A stretch of DNA of 64,000 nt from Dyella_B nitratireducens (GTDB lineage Bacteria; Pseudomonadota; Gammaproteobacteria; Xanthomonadales; Rhodanobacteraceae): positions 5,208,001 to 5,272,000 of the forward strand of contig NZ_CP064032.1 in NCBI RefSeq assembly GCF_049532905.1, given 5' to 3'. Within the stretch, counting starts at the first letter, position 1; each line of letters begins with the position of its first letter. The position numbers and the translations under genes were made by a program. Below the pieces are notes generated by a model, which worked only from the letters and a program-made list of their open reading frames with translations, had not been told where the DNA came from and searched no databases. This document shows, piece by piece, positions 1 through 8,620 of the stretch.

Positions 1-1568
1 AGCACGCGTTCGCCTGGCGTGCCGGTGGCGGCGGGATTCGCGGGTGGAATCACTTCCAGCAGCAGCTCGTGGCCGCTCTGTTTTACCGCAGCGTAGAGTG
101 TGAGCAGTTGTGTTTCCTGTTCCAGCCGTGACTCGGCGTCGCCGTCTGGGTCGAACTGCACCAGGCATTTGACGACGTGGTCGCGTGGCCATTGAAGCAA
201 CTGGCTGCCGATCGACCGGCCGTATTCAAATTCCAGCGGATTCGATCCCGGCAATTCGACCGGACGGCCGATCCACCAGCCGCGTCCGGTGGCCGCATGC
301 AGCGCATCTTCACCATAGCGCTGGTCGATCAGTACGCCGACGCGATGCTGCAGGTTCAGTTCGCGCTCTGCTTTTGCCACGGCTTCCACCAGCAACTGTT
401 TCAGATGCGGCAGGCGTGACTCGTCCGCGCTGCACTCGCAGGCCAGCTCGTAGAACTGGCTACGATGGTCAAAGGCGAAGATATGCAGATCGTTCCACGC
501 GGGACGTGCCACGCTGACGCGGTGCAAGTGCGCCAGCTCCTCATCCTGATCCGGCCGCTCCAGGCGATCGGCGTGGGCAAGGAAATAATCCAGCTCAGCA
601 CGGCTCGGCATCGCCGGTGCGCATGCATGGCGCGAAACCACCATCGCGCCACAGGCGTTCGCATAAGCGCAGCTGCGCTCGATGCTCTCGTTGCGCAGCC
701 AGCCGTACAGGAAGCCGGCCATGAATGCGTCACCCGCACCTAGCACATTGAGGACCTCCACCCGCGTGCCGCGATAAGTGGGTGCGTCGTCCATGTGGGC
801 AGGGATCTCCGCTTCGATCACGCTGCAACCGAGTGCGCCGCGCTTTACCACCAGGGTGGCCGCGGTGATGGCACGCACGGCGCGCAGCGCGGCGATCAAA
901 TCGCGATGACCACCAGCGATATGGAATTCCTCCTCCGTGCCGACGATCAGGTCGAACTGGGGCAGGATGTCTTGCAGATGCGTCGTGACGCCGTCGTCGG
1001 CGATAAAGCGCGTCTCGCCGTCGCCGCGGCCGGTAAGGCCCCACAGCACGGGGCGATAGTCGATATCCAGCACCGTGCGTACACCGTGCCTGCGCGCATA
1101 GGCCAGCGCCTTACTGCTCGCTGCGTGTACGCGTGGCGTGGAGAAATGCGTGCCGGTGATGGCCAGTGCACGGCTGGAAGCAATGAAGTCTTCGTCGACG
1201 TCTTTCTCGTCAATCGCCATGTCCGCGCAGTTTTCGCGGTAGAAGATCAGCGGAAAGGTATCGCGATCCTTGATGCCGAGTAGCACCAACGCGGTGAGGC
1301 GCTCGCGATCGATACTGACATGACTGACGTCGCAGCCTTCGCGCGTCAGCGTTTCGAGCAGGAAGCGGCCCATATGGTCATCGCCGACGCGGCTCAGCAT
1401 GGCTGTGCGAAGGCCAAGACGCGTGGCGCCGAATGCCGCGTTGGCTGACGAGCCACCCAGGTATTTGGCGAAGCTGGTGGCGTCTTGCAGGCGCGCGCCG
1501 GGCTGCTGTGCATACAGATCCACGGCCAGCCGGCCAAGGCAGATCAGATCGTATTGCCGTTCGTTCAT
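1..1568 (-). CDS. iolC: 5-dehydro-2-deoxygluconokinase fused to DUF2090 domain (partial, 3' end off window)
   Basis: PfkB-family kinase expected to phosphorylate 5-dehydro-2-deoxygluconate in myo-inositol breakdown in the cytoplasm. The start is the ATG at 1568; 522 codons are visible before the window ends. The N-terminal sugar-kinase domain covers about residues 1-325, with an early GGSSANAA substrate motif and the PfkB signature GAGDAF whose catalytic Asp is about residue 280. From about residue 335 a second domain begins that matches the DUF2090 (aldolase-like) extension found on many proteobacterial IolC proteins; the kinase alone would be about 325 residues. It lies 27 bp behind the ABC ATPase gene on the same strand, so it is probably the last visible gene of the transporter operon. 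The iolE, iolB and iolD genes would be expected further left but are not in view. Confidence 0.88.
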   Translation of the reverse strand, partial: MNERQYDLICLGRLAVDLYAQQPGARLQDATSFAKYLGGSSANAAFGATRLGLRTAMLSRVGDDHMGRFLLETLTREGCDVSHVSIDRERLTALVLLGIKDRDTFPLIFYRENCADMAIDEKDVDEDFIASSRALAITGTHFSTPRVHAASSKALAYARRHGVRTVLDIDYRPVLWGLTGRGDGETRFIADDGVTTHLQDILPQFDLIVGTEEEFHIAGGHRDLIAALRAVRAITAATLVVKRGALGCSVIEAEIPAHMDDAPTYRGTRVEVLNVLGAGDAFMAGFLYGWLRNESIERSCAYANACGAMVVSRHACAPAMPSRAELDYFLAHADRLERPDQDEELAHLHRVSVARPAWNDLHIFAFDHRSQFYELACECSADESRLPHLKQLLVEAVAKAERELNLQHRVGVLIDQRYGEDALHAATGRGWWIGRPVELPGSNPLEFEYGRSIGSQLLQWPRDHVVKCLVQFDPDGDAESRLEQETQLLTLYAAVKQSGHELLLEVIPPANPAATGTPGERV

Positions 1569-1595
1569 GGTTCGATGCTCGTCATCTGACATGCG

Positions 1596-2387
1596 CTATG
1601 CCGCGGCACGTCCTTCCAGTTCAGCCACCAATCCCTGGATCTCCGCACCGCCGGCCATCATGTCGAGCAAGGCTTCCTTGGCGATGTCCTGTTTGGCGAA
1701 CGTGCCCATCGATTGCCCGCGATTGAGCAGGGTGAAGCTGTCGCCGATCGGGTAGGCGTGATGCACGTTGTGCGTGATGAAGATCACCGAGATGCCGCGC
1801 GCACGCGCCGTATGGATCAGCTTGAGCACGTTGCAGCTCTGCTTCACGCCAAGTGCAGCCGTGGGTTCGTCGAGGATCAGCACCTTCGCGCCGAAATGGA
1901 TCGCACGCGCGATGGCCAGGCATTGGCGTTCGCCGCCCGACATGGTACCCACCGCCTGATGCGGCGAACGGACATGGATGCCCATGTCGGCCAGCTTCTC
2001 TTCGGCGACGCGTGCCGCGTAATCGATATCCATCACGGGGATCAGGCCGAACAGCTTGCGCATCGGCTCGCGCCCGGCGAAGAAGTTACGCGCCACGCTC
2101 ATCAGCGGCACCAGCGCGAGATCCTGGTATACCGTGGCGATGCCGTGGTCCAGCGCCTCGCGGGGCGATGCGAAGCGCACGTCGCTGCCTTCCACCCAAT
2201 AGCTGCCGCGGCTGGGTTGGTGCACGCCAGCCAGCGTCTTGATCAGCGTGGATTTGCCAGCGCCATTGTCGCCGAGCAGGCAGTGCACTTCGCCGCGGCG
2301 CAGGCGCAGCGTGACGTCCTGCAGGGCAATCACCGTGCCGAAGAATTTGCTGACGTTTTCCAGTTGCAGGATGTAGTCGTCGGTCAT
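1596..2387 (-). CDS. Sugar (probably inositol) ABC importer, ATP-binding subunit
   Basis: ATPase of a ribose/fructose-type ABC importer, 263 residues. Walker A GDNGAGKST is at about residues 39-47, the signature MSGGERQ near 149, and Walker B with LILDEPTAALG near 168-180. It has a single nucleotide-binding domain, like FrcA of Sinorhizobium, rather than the double ATPase of RbsA or IatA, so it should act as a homodimer. The ATG at 2387 has a GAGGG Shine-Dalgarno about ten bases upstream. The gene sits between the permease gene (11 bp gap) and iolC. The substrate is inferred from the neighbouring iolC and iolG genes; fructose or another sugar cannot be excluded. Confidence 0.88.
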   Translation of the reverse strand: MTDDYILQLENVSKFFGTVIALQDVTLRLRRGEVHCLLGDNGAGKSTLIKTLAGVHQPSRGSYWVEGSDVRFASPREALDHGIATVYQDLALVPLMSVARNFFAGREPMRKLFGLIPVMDIDYAARVAEEKLADMGIHVRSPHQAVGTMSGGERQCLAIARAIHFGAKVLILDEPTAALGVKQSCNVLKLIHTARARGISVIFITHNVHHAYPIGDSFTLLNRGQSMGTFAKQDIAKEALLDMMAGGAEIQGLVAELEGRAAA

Positions 2388-2397
2388 GGCGATACCC

Positions 2398-3543
2398 TCA
2401 TTTGCTGCGGGTCGCGTGCAAGCGCACGTAATGATTGAACAGCACCGCCAACAGCAGCATGGCGCCCAGGAACACGCGGTACCAGTCGGAGTCGAAACTG
2501 GTATACGAAATGCCGATCTGCACCACGCCGAAGATCAATGCGCCGAAGCAGGCCCCAAGTACCGAGCCGTAGCCGCCGGTAAGCAGTGCGCCGCCTATCA
2601 CTGCCGCGATGATCGCTTCGAATTCTTTCTGCAGGCCGCGATCTGCGGCGGCGGAGCCCACGTCGGCCACCTGCAGTACACCGAACAAACAAGCACAAAA
2701 TGCCGTGAAGACAAACAGGCTGATCTTTACCCGGCGCACCGGCACGCCGACGTTCTGCGCCGCGGCTGCATCACCGCCCACGGTGAAGATCCAATTGCCG
2801 AAGCGCGTGCGCGATAGAACGAAGCCCGCACCGGCCGCCGTCAGCAGCCACCACAGCAGCACCTTGGGAATACCGGCCACGATCGGATCGCCATTGGGCA
2901 GCTTGTCGATGATGCCGACCTGCGCAAGCCATACGAACAGGCCATGCAGCGTGCTGCCCTGGAAGAGCGTGCTGGTCACCGGATCGCTACCGACTTTGTC
3001 GCCCATGCCGCTGACGATGGTGCTGTTGGAAAAATACGTGGACAGCACCAGCGTCAGCCCACGCAGGATGAACATGAAAGCCAGCGTGACGATGAAGCTG
3101 GGCAGCCGCGTGCGCACCACCAGGTAGCCATTCAACCAGCCCAGCGCCATGCAGCCGACGAAGGCGAACAGCACCGACGCCCACATCGGCCAGCCCATGA
3201 ACGTCGAAGGCACCGCCATCATCATGCCGGCGAAGCCGATCATCGAGCCGATGGAAAGATCGAATTCTCCCGCGATCATCAGCAGGCATGCACCCACGGA
3301 GATGATGCCGAGATATGCCGCGACCTGAGCCCAGTTCATCACGCCGTCGAGATTGAACATGCCCGAGTCACCGGCAAAGATGCCGAACAACACGAACACC
3401 AGCACGGTACCGGCGATGGAGCCAAATTCCGGGCGGCTGATGAAACCGCGCCAGGGTGAAATGCGTCGTACCCGTTCATCGTTCTGCACGGAAGTGTTGT
3501 CCTTGCGTGTCGTGAGGGGCAGGTGGGAAGTCGTGCTGCTCAT
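2398..3543 (-). CDS. Sugar (probably inositol) ABC importer, permease subunit
   Basis: Inner-membrane permease of the BPD_transp_2 (RbsC/FrcB) family, about 381 residues with roughly nine to ten hydrophobic segments. The motif GEFDLSIGSMIGFAGM near residue 110 and the late stretch with ALLTGGYGSVLGA are typical of the family. Two in-frame ATGs lie at 3549 and 3543; GGAG directly abuts the first and is six bases from the second, so 3543 is preferred. The first 40 residues are a polar cytoplasmic tail before the first membrane helix. It lies between the binding protein and the ATPase genes in one operon. Confidence 0.88.
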   Translation of the reverse strand: MSSTTSHLPLTTRKDNTSVQNDERVRRISPWRGFISRPEFGSIAGTVLVFVLFGIFAGDSGMFNLDGVMNWAQVAAYLGIISVGACLLMIAGEFDLSIGSMIGFAGMMMAVPSTFMGWPMWASVLFAFVGCMALGWLNGYLVVRTRLPSFIVTLAFMFILRGLTLVLSTYFSNSTIVSGMGDKVGSDPVTSTLFQGSTLHGLFVWLAQVGIIDKLPNGDPIVAGIPKVLLWWLLTAAGAGFVLSRTRFGNWIFTVGGDAAAAQNVGVPVRRVKISLFVFTAFCACLFGVLQVADVGSAAADRGLQKEFEAIIAAVIGGALLTGGYGSVLGACFGALIFGVVQIGISYTSFDSDWYRVFLGAMLLLAVLFNHYVRLHATRSK

Positions 3544-3565
3544 GCGCATCTCCGTGAGTTGCCGG

Positions 3566-4606
3566 TCACCGGTACTGGCCGGCGTACTTGGCCACGGTGT
3601 CGACGTTGTCCCTGGTTACAAAGGCCGGGCCTGAGCTGACGCCCTGGTTGGTATACACCGGTTGCAGGCCGTATTCCTTCAAGCGTGCCTGGAAGGCCGG
3701 ATTGGCCTTGAGCTTGGCGATGATCACGGCCGGATCGCGCGTGTCGTCTTCATGCGCAATGGCGAGCGCAGCGATGGCCATATAGCCCTGCAGATACGGC
3801 TGCTGATCGATGGCGAAGTTGATGGTGCCCTTGCGGATGCCGTCGATGATCGCGCCGGAAAGGTCGAAGGTGGCGAAATAGATCTTGCCGGCCAGCCCCA
3901 TCCGTTGCAGCGCCAGCAGGCTGGGGTCGGCCGAATTTGGACCCAGCGCCAGGATGGCTTGCGTGCGGGGATGGTTGCGCAAGTATGCGCTCACCTTGTT
4001 TTCCACCACGGTGGGATCAACACCCGAATCGATCATCGATTGGCGCGCATCCACGCCGATCGCATCGGCAAAGCCTTTGCAGCGCTGGAACGCCGCCGCA
4101 TTGGCGGCGTTGTGATTGACGCATACGAACGAGGTGATGCCGGCCGCTTTCGCCCGCTCGCCAGCAGCTTTGCCGGCTTCGTATTCCGGCTGGCCGATGT
4201 GCATGATCGCCCCGAGCTTTTCACTTTCCTGATGGGTGCCGGAATTGATGGTGATCAACGGAATGCGCTTGGCGGTCACGCGCATGGCTGGCTTGGCGAG
4301 CACGTCGAAATCGGCGATGTCGAACGCCACGCCGTCGTAGTTGCGTGCGGCGGCTTGCTCGACCAGACGGGCCATGTCGGCGAGGTCGCCGTTGGGCGGA
4401 TTGCGGTAGTCGACCTGCACGCCGAAATCGTCGGCGGCCTGCTTGATCGCGTTCTTCACGGTGTTCCACCACACGTCCGAATCGGCCGCATGACTGATCA
4501 GCACGTACCGTTCATCAGCATGCGAGCCGGTGGCAGCCACCGCAGTCGTGGCCGCAACGGCGGTCAGAAGGCCCGCCAGCAAGGTCGAGATCCATCGCGT
4601 ACGCAT
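3566..4606 (-). CDS. Sugar (probably inositol) ABC importer, periplasmic binding protein
   Basis: Peripla_BP_4-type solute-binding protein of about 346 residues that delivers substrate to the permease. The start is the ATG at 4606, preceded by GGAG; an upstream in-frame start at 4753 would add 49 residues that are not hydrophobic and is unlikely. The N-terminus is a classical signal peptide (MRTRW, then a hydrophobic Leu/Ala core, then cleavage after about AVAA). The mature part contains the DFDVLAKPAM and TFDLSGAIIDGI segments seen in ribose-family binding proteins. It is the first gene of the leftward operon and faces the rpiR-type gene across a 190 bp divergent promoter region. Confidence 0.87.
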   Translation of the reverse strand: MRTRWISTLLAGLLTAVAATTAVAATGSHADERYVLISHAADSDVWWNTVKNAIKQAADDFGVQVDYRNPPNGDLADMARLVEQAAARNYDGVAFDIADFDVLAKPAMRVTAKRIPLITINSGTHQESEKLGAIMHIGQPEYEAGKAAGERAKAAGITSFVCVNHNAANAAAFQRCKGFADAIGVDARQSMIDSGVDPTVVENKVSAYLRNHPRTQAILALGPNSADPSLLALQRMGLAGKIYFATFDLSGAIIDGIRKGTINFAIDQQPYLQGYMAIAALAIAHEDDTRDPAVIIAKLKANPAFQARLKEYGLQPVYTNQGVSSGPAFVTRDNVDTVAKYAGQYR

Positions 4607-4688
4607 AGCGTCTCCAACGGTGAAGGCCAGGCCATGCCCGGCCGGAGGGCGCGTCCGGGAGAAAATCCGCGCCGTGGCCCCGAGGATA

Positions 4689-4752
4689 GGAACGCCGTTC
4701 CGGCAATTGCAATTTGCATTGCACAAAATAAATTTATGGAAAAAAAATTCCA
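4689..4752. promoter_or_regulatory. Candidate IolR/RpiR operators in the divergent inositol promoter region
   Basis: Two inverted repeats lie between the divergent binding-protein and rpiR-type genes. At 4737-4752 the sequence is TGGAA, six A, TTCCA, an exact GGAA-N6-TTCC. At 4689-4701 it is GGAACGCCGTTCC, the same half-sites with five bases between. A GGAA-N6-TTCC motif is known upstream of RpiR-type IolR-regulated inositol genes in alphaproteobacteria such as Caulobacter. The surrounding 60 bp are markedly AT-rich, as expected for a promoter. Binding is inferred. Confidence 0.6.
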
Positions 4753-4796
4753 ATCGGCGCTAGGATGCATCCCGACCTTCCAGCGGACGGCGATGC

Positions 4797-5663
4797 ATGG
4801 CCAGACAGGGCGCAGTCGATGAACTGCTGCAGCGTATCGCGCAAGATTTTGAAACCTTGCCCAGGCAGCTGCAGAACGTGGCCAGCTACCTGGAACGCGA
4901 GCGGGCGAACATCATGGTCCAGCGGATCAACGAGATCGCGGCCGGCTGTGACGTGCATCCGTCGGCCGTGGTGCGTTTCGCGCAGCGTTTCGGCTATTCC
5001 GGCTTCAGTGAGATGCAGGCGGTGTTTCGGCTTGATTACACCGAAGCGGCGACACCTACGCGCAGCTATCAGCAGCGCATCCGCCGCGTCATCGCCGAGG
5101 GCGAAGGAACCATGCCCGCGTCACAAATGGCATTGCGTTTTATCGACGCCAGCCGGACCGGACTCGACGACCTGGTGAAATCCTTCGACGCAAAACACTT
5201 CGAAGCCGCCGTCGATCTGCTGGTCAAGGCCGAAAACATCTACGTGGTGGCGGTGCGCCGCACCTTCAGCATCGCCAGCTACATCGTCTATGCATTGCAG
5301 CACACCGCCAAGCGCGTGCACCTGGTGAGCGGACTGGGCGGCATGTATCGCGAACAGATCCGCAGCATCGGCAAGAACGATGTGCTGATCGCCATCAGCT
5401 ACCCGCCTTACGGCAAAGAAACGCTTTATTGCAGCCGCGTGGCGCATCAGCACAAGGCCAAGGTGCTGGCCATCACGGATAGCGCACTGGGTGCTTTGGG
5501 AAGAGAGGCGCACGCCACGCTATTGGTGCAGGAAAGCAGCGCGTTTGCCTTCCGTGCGCTCACCAGCACCATCTGCCTGTGCCAGGCGCTGTTCGTAGCG
5601 CTGGCCTACAAGCTCGAGTTGAAAGTCGAAGAAACCATCCATCCTGGAGAATACGATGACTGA
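4797..5663 (+). CDS. RpiR/MurR family transcriptional regulator, probable repressor of inositol genes
   Basis: 288-residue DNA-binding regulator. Residues about 1-80 form the RpiR-type helix-turn-helix (IAAGCDVHPSAVVRFAQRFG recognition region), and about 125-265 form a SIS sugar-phosphate-binding domain (the YVVAVRRTFSIA and LIAISYPPYGKET segments). RpiR proteins usually sense a phosphorylated sugar intermediate; in inositol clusters the homologue IolR is released by a product of IolC. The gene overlaps iolG by 8 bp and is divergent from the transporter-iolC operon, so it probably controls both directions through the GGAA/TTCC repeats just upstream. The start at the ATG at 4797 is the first one after those repeats. 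Confidence 0.85.
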   Translation: MARQGAVDELLQRIAQDFETLPRQLQNVASYLERERANIMVQRINEIAAGCDVHPSAVVRFAQRFGYSGFSEMQAVFRLDYTEAATPTRSYQQRIRRVIAEGEGTMPASQMALRFIDASRTGLDDLVKSFDAKHFEAAVDLLVKAENIYVVAVRRTFSIASYIVYALQHTAKRVHLVSGLGGMYREQIRSIGKNDVLIAISYPPYGKETLYCSRVAHQHKAKVLAITDSALGALGREAHATLLVQESSAFAFRALTSTICLCQALFVALAYKLELKVEETIHPGEYDD

Positions 5664-6657
5664 ACACATCGGCGTTGCCCTGTTCGGTGCTGGCCGGATC
5701 GGCAAGATTCACGCCGGCAATCTTGCGCGGCATCCGCATACGCAACTGCGCTACGTGGTGGACGTGCACCGGCCGGCCGCCGAAGCCCTGGCGGCCGAAC
5801 ACGGGGCGATCGTCGTCGGCATCGACGAAGCACTGGCCGATCCCGGCGTTGCCGCGGTGGTGATCGGCTCCAGCACGGATACACATGCGGACCTGATCCT
5901 GCGTGCCGCTGCGGCAGGCAAGGCGATCTTCTGCGAGAAACCGGTGGACCTGGATGTGACGCGCGCGCGCGCTTGCGCGGAGGCGGTCAGGCAGGCTGGC
6001 GTTACCTGCATGATTGGTTTTCAGAGGCGCTTCGATCCCACCTTTGCAGCGCTGAAACAGCGGTTGGACGCTGGCGAAATCGGCACGCCGGAAGTGTTGA
6101 TCGTAACCAGTCGCGATCCTGGGCCGCCGGCTGCTGCTTACATCGCGCATTCGGGTGGTGTGTTCAAGGACATGCTGATCCACGATTTCGATATTTTCCG
6201 CTGGATTCTCGGTGGCGAAGCGGTGAGCGTGCATGCGACGGGCGGTTGTCCAAACATGCCGGAGGTGGCTGCAGCGGGCGATATTTCTCATGCGGCGGTC
6301 ACGTTGCGCACGCGTGATGGTGCGCTATGCCAGATCAACACGTCGCGCCGTGCGGCGTACGGTTACGACCAGCGCTTCGAGGTGCTCGGCAGTAAAGGTC
6401 TACTGCAGGCCGGCAACGTACGCCCGACGGAAGTTGTTGCATGGAGCGGCGATGCCATCAGCAGCGATAAGCCGGAGGCGTTCTTTCTCGAGCGCTATTG
6501 CGCAGCATATTCGCTGGAAATCGAGCACTTCTTTGATGCTTTGGTAAACGGTACGCCGGTGCGCACCACGATCGAAGACGGCATCAAGGCTTTGGAGCTG
6601 GCAGAAGTGGCGACACGATCCTGGCGTGAGGGCAAAGCTATGGAATGCGCCATCTGA
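5656..6657 (+). CDS. iolG: Inositol 2-dehydrogenase (Gfo/Idh/MocA family)
   Basis: NAD-dependent oxidoreductase of 333 residues, predicted to oxidise myo-inositol to scyllo-inosose, the first catabolic step. The Rossmann motif GAGRIG is at residues 11-16; the EKP motif is at 94-96 (catalytic Lys95); Asp172 and His176 in KDMLIHDFDIFRW match the catalytic Asp and His of characterised IolG enzymes. Its first codons overlap the end of the regulator gene by 8 bp, indicating translational coupling. The cluster context (iolC, sugar importer, RpiR regulator) supports the inositol assignment over other Gfo/Idh substrates. Confidence 0.85.
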   Translation: MTEHIGVALFGAGRIGKIHAGNLARHPHTQLRYVVDVHRPAAEALAAEHGAIVVGIDEALADPGVAAVVIGSSTDTHADLILRAAAAGKAIFCEKPVDLDVTRARACAEAVRQAGVTCMIGFQRRFDPTFAALKQRLDAGEIGTPEVLIVTSRDPGPPAAAYIAHSGGVFKDMLIHDFDIFRWILGGEAVSVHATGGCPNMPEVAAAGDISHAAVTLRTRDGALCQINTSRRAAYGYDQRFEVLGSKGLLQAGNVRPTEVVAWSGDAISSDKPEAFFLERYCAAYSLEIEHFFDALVNGTPVRTTIEDGIKALELAEVATRSWREGKAMECAI

Positions 6658-6666
6658 ATAACCTTC

Positions 6667-6700
6667 CGTCGTCGCCCTCGCTTTCGTCGGGACGACGAGC
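6667..6700. repeat. Imperfect hairpin downstream of iolG
   Basis: The sequence CCGTCGTCGCCC ... GGGACGACGAG can form a stem of about ten pairs with one mismatch around a loop containing GCTTTCG. It resembles in outline the palindrome at 54152-54185 and could be a degenerate member of the same repeat family or part of the iolG terminator. There is no T-run directly after it. Confidence 0.35.
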
Positions 6701-6715
6701 ACGAAATATTCGGCA

Positions 6716-6792
6716 TCGTAGGTTGGGGTGAAAACCCCAACGTCGCCATGTCACAACATCCAGATTGTTGGGGTTTTCACCCCAACCTACGA
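6716..6792. repeat. Recurrent palindromic element, copy 1 (26 bp perfect arms)
   Basis: Arms 6716-6741 and 6767-6792 are perfect reverse complements across a 25 bp centre. Each arm also holds a smaller hairpin, GTTGGGG-TGAAAA-CCCCAAC. It lies between the convergent iolG and yadH-type genes; the CTA at 6787-6789 is the TAG stop of the minus-strand gene. This copy has TGAAAA in the small loop where the other four copies have TGCAAA or TGCGAA. It probably acts as a two-way transcription terminator or REP-like element. Confidence 0.9.
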
Positions 6793-7566
6793 ACGCAAGC
6801 CCACACCGCGCTTCAGCAGATTCAAGGCCACCCACGAAAGCGCGATCACGAACAGCAGCATGACCCCGAATGCCACGCCGATGTGCACGTCGCTGATGCC
6901 CAGCACACCGAAGCGGAACGCATTCACCATATACAGGATGGGGTTGATCCGCGAAATCGCCTGCCATGGCTCGCTCAGCATGTTTACCGAATAGAACACG
7001 CCGCCGAGATAGGTGAGCGGTGTCAGCACGAAGGTGGGAACCAGCGCGATATCGTCGAATTTCTTCGCATAGATCGCGTTGACGAATCCGGCCAGCGAGA
7101 AGATCGTTGCGCCGAACAGCACCGACAGCAAGGTGACCACGATGTGCGCGATCTGCAGATGCGTGAAAAACAGCGCAATCAACAGCACCAGAAAACCAAC
7201 CACCAGCCCGCGCGTCACGGCGCCGGTGACATAGCCAAGCAGGATCACCCAGTTCGACATCGGTGACACCAGCATCTCTTCCACCGAGCGCTGGAATTTG
7301 GCGCCGAAGAACGAGCTGGAGATGTTGCCGTAGCTGTTGGTGATGATGCTCATCATCACCAGGCCCGGCACGATGTACTGCATATAGCTGAATTCGCCCT
7401 GGATATTGCCGATGCGGCTGCCGATCAGCTTGCCGAAGATGACGAAGTAAAGCGTCATCGTGATCGCAGGCGGAATCAGCGTCTGCGTCCAGATGCGCAT
7501 GATGCGCACAATCTCGCGTCGTACGATGGTCTGGAGTGCGACGAGGTTGCCGGACAGGTTGCTCAT
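6787..7566 (-). CDS. yadH: ABC-2 type exporter permease (YadH-like)
   Basis: Inner-membrane permease of 259 residues with six predicted membrane helices, matching the ABC2_membrane family and the length of YadH (256). The central RSVEEMLVSPMSNWVILLGY segment is characteristic of the family. The start codon overlaps the stop of the ATPase gene (ATGA), so the two form one transporter. The substrate is unknown. The last sense codon is TCG and the TAG stop is supplied by the palindromic element at 6716-6792, an odd but clear overlap. Confidence 0.85.
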   Translation of the reverse strand: MSNLSGNLVALQTIVRREIVRIMRIWTQTLIPPAITMTLYFVIFGKLIGSRIGNIQGEFSYMQYIVPGLVMMSIITNSYGNISSSFFGAKFQRSVEEMLVSPMSNWVILLGYVTGAVTRGLVVGFLVLLIALFFTHLQIAHIVVTLLSVLFGATIFSLAGFVNAIYAKKFDDIALVPTFVLTPLTYLGGVFYSVNMLSEPWQAISRINPILYMVNAFRFGVLGISDVHIGVAFGVMLLFVIALSWVALNLLKRGVGLRS

Positions 7567-8525
7567 GCCACTTTCTCCTTGGAATCCTGGCGACCCGTCT
7601 CCTGCCGGCCGTTCTCGACGAGGCGAACGAACAGTTCCTCCAGGCGATTGGTTTTGTTGCGCATGGAAATCACCGTAATGCCGTGTGTCGTGAGTGCATC
7701 AAACAATGCATTCATCGCCTGCGTACGCGGCATTTCTGCTTCCAAGGTGTGATCATCGATCCGGCGGAACGTAATGCCGGGGAGGTTCGGCAGCCGTTCC
7801 GGCATGTTGTTCACGTCAAACACGAAGGTTTCCACGTCCAGCTTGGACAGCAGCAGCTTCATCGACGTATTTTCCACGATGGTGCCGTGGTCAATGATGG
7901 CGATGTTGCGGCAGAGCTGCTCGGCCTCTTCCAGGTAATGCGTGGTGAGGATCACCGTGGTACCGGCTGCATTGATGCCACTGATGAACTGCCACATGGA
8001 GCGGCGGATCTCGATATCTACGCCCGCCGTGGGCTCGTCCAGGATCAGCAAGCGCGGTTCGTTCATCATCGCGCGAGCAATCATCAGGCGGCGCTTCATG
8101 CCGCCGGAGAGCATGCGTGCTTGGTCCTGTGCCTTTTCCCACAGGCGCAATTCCTTCAGGTATTTCTCGGCACGCTCGGCGGCGATCTTGCGCGGGATGC
8201 CATAGAAACCGGCTTCGTTCACGCAAATATCGAACGGCTTCTCGAATTGATTGAAGTTGATCTCTTGCGGCACCAGGCCGATCAGCTTCATCGCCTCATT
8301 GCGCTGCTTGTTTACCGAGACGCCGAAAATGCGTGCGTCGCCTTCGGTGGAGTTCACCAGCGAGGAAAGAATGCCGATCAAGGTGGATTTGCCGGCGCCG
8401 TTGGGGCCCAGCAGGGCAAAGAAATCGCCGGGCTGTACCGTGAGATGGATGCCTTTGAGGGCCTGGACGCCGTTGCCGTAGGTCTTGCGCAGATTTTCGA
8501 CAACGAGTGCGGGGGAGGGGGACAT
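7563..8525 (-). CDS. yadG: ABC-2 type exporter ATP-binding protein (YadG-like)
   Basis: ATPase of 320 residues. Walker A LLGPNGAGKST lies near residues 41-51, the signature MLSGGMKRRLMIARAM near 145, Walker B LILDEPTAGVD near 163. The C-terminal 80 residues (VETFVFDVNNMP onward) match the extra domain of YadG-type exporters. The preferred start is the ATG at 8525; the open frame extends upstream to 8621 but would run into the divergent fpr gene. It pairs with the permease by a 4 bp overlap. The transported compound cannot be told from sequence. Confidence 0.85.
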   Translation of the reverse strand: MSPSPALVVENLRKTYGNGVQALKGIHLTVQPGDFFALLGPNGAGKSTLIGILSSLVNSTEGDARIFGVSVNKQRNEAMKLIGLVPQEINFNQFEKPFDICVNEAGFYGIPRKIAAERAEKYLKELRLWEKAQDQARMLSGGMKRRLMIARAMMNEPRLLILDEPTAGVDIEIRRSMWQFISGINAAGTTVILTTHYLEEAEQLCRNIAIIDHGTIVENTSMKLLLSKLDVETFVFDVNNMPERLPNLPGITFRRIDDHTLEAEMPRTQAMNALFDALTTHGITVISMRNKTNRLEELFVRLVENGRQETGRQDSKEKVA

Positions 8526-8620
8526 GGGCTGCACCGTGAGGTCTAAGCCCCTTATTATAGCGGGCCTTGTCCCGACGACCTGCTCGGCCGGGCTTACTGA
8601 CTGTTTCCAGCTAGATACCA

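Noticed and set aside
3662..4822. 386-codon open frame antisense to the binding-protein gene
   Set aside because: High-GC codon bias opens long shadow frames; the Arg/His/Gly/Ala composition and lack of family features mark it as noise, and the opposite strand has a clear gene.
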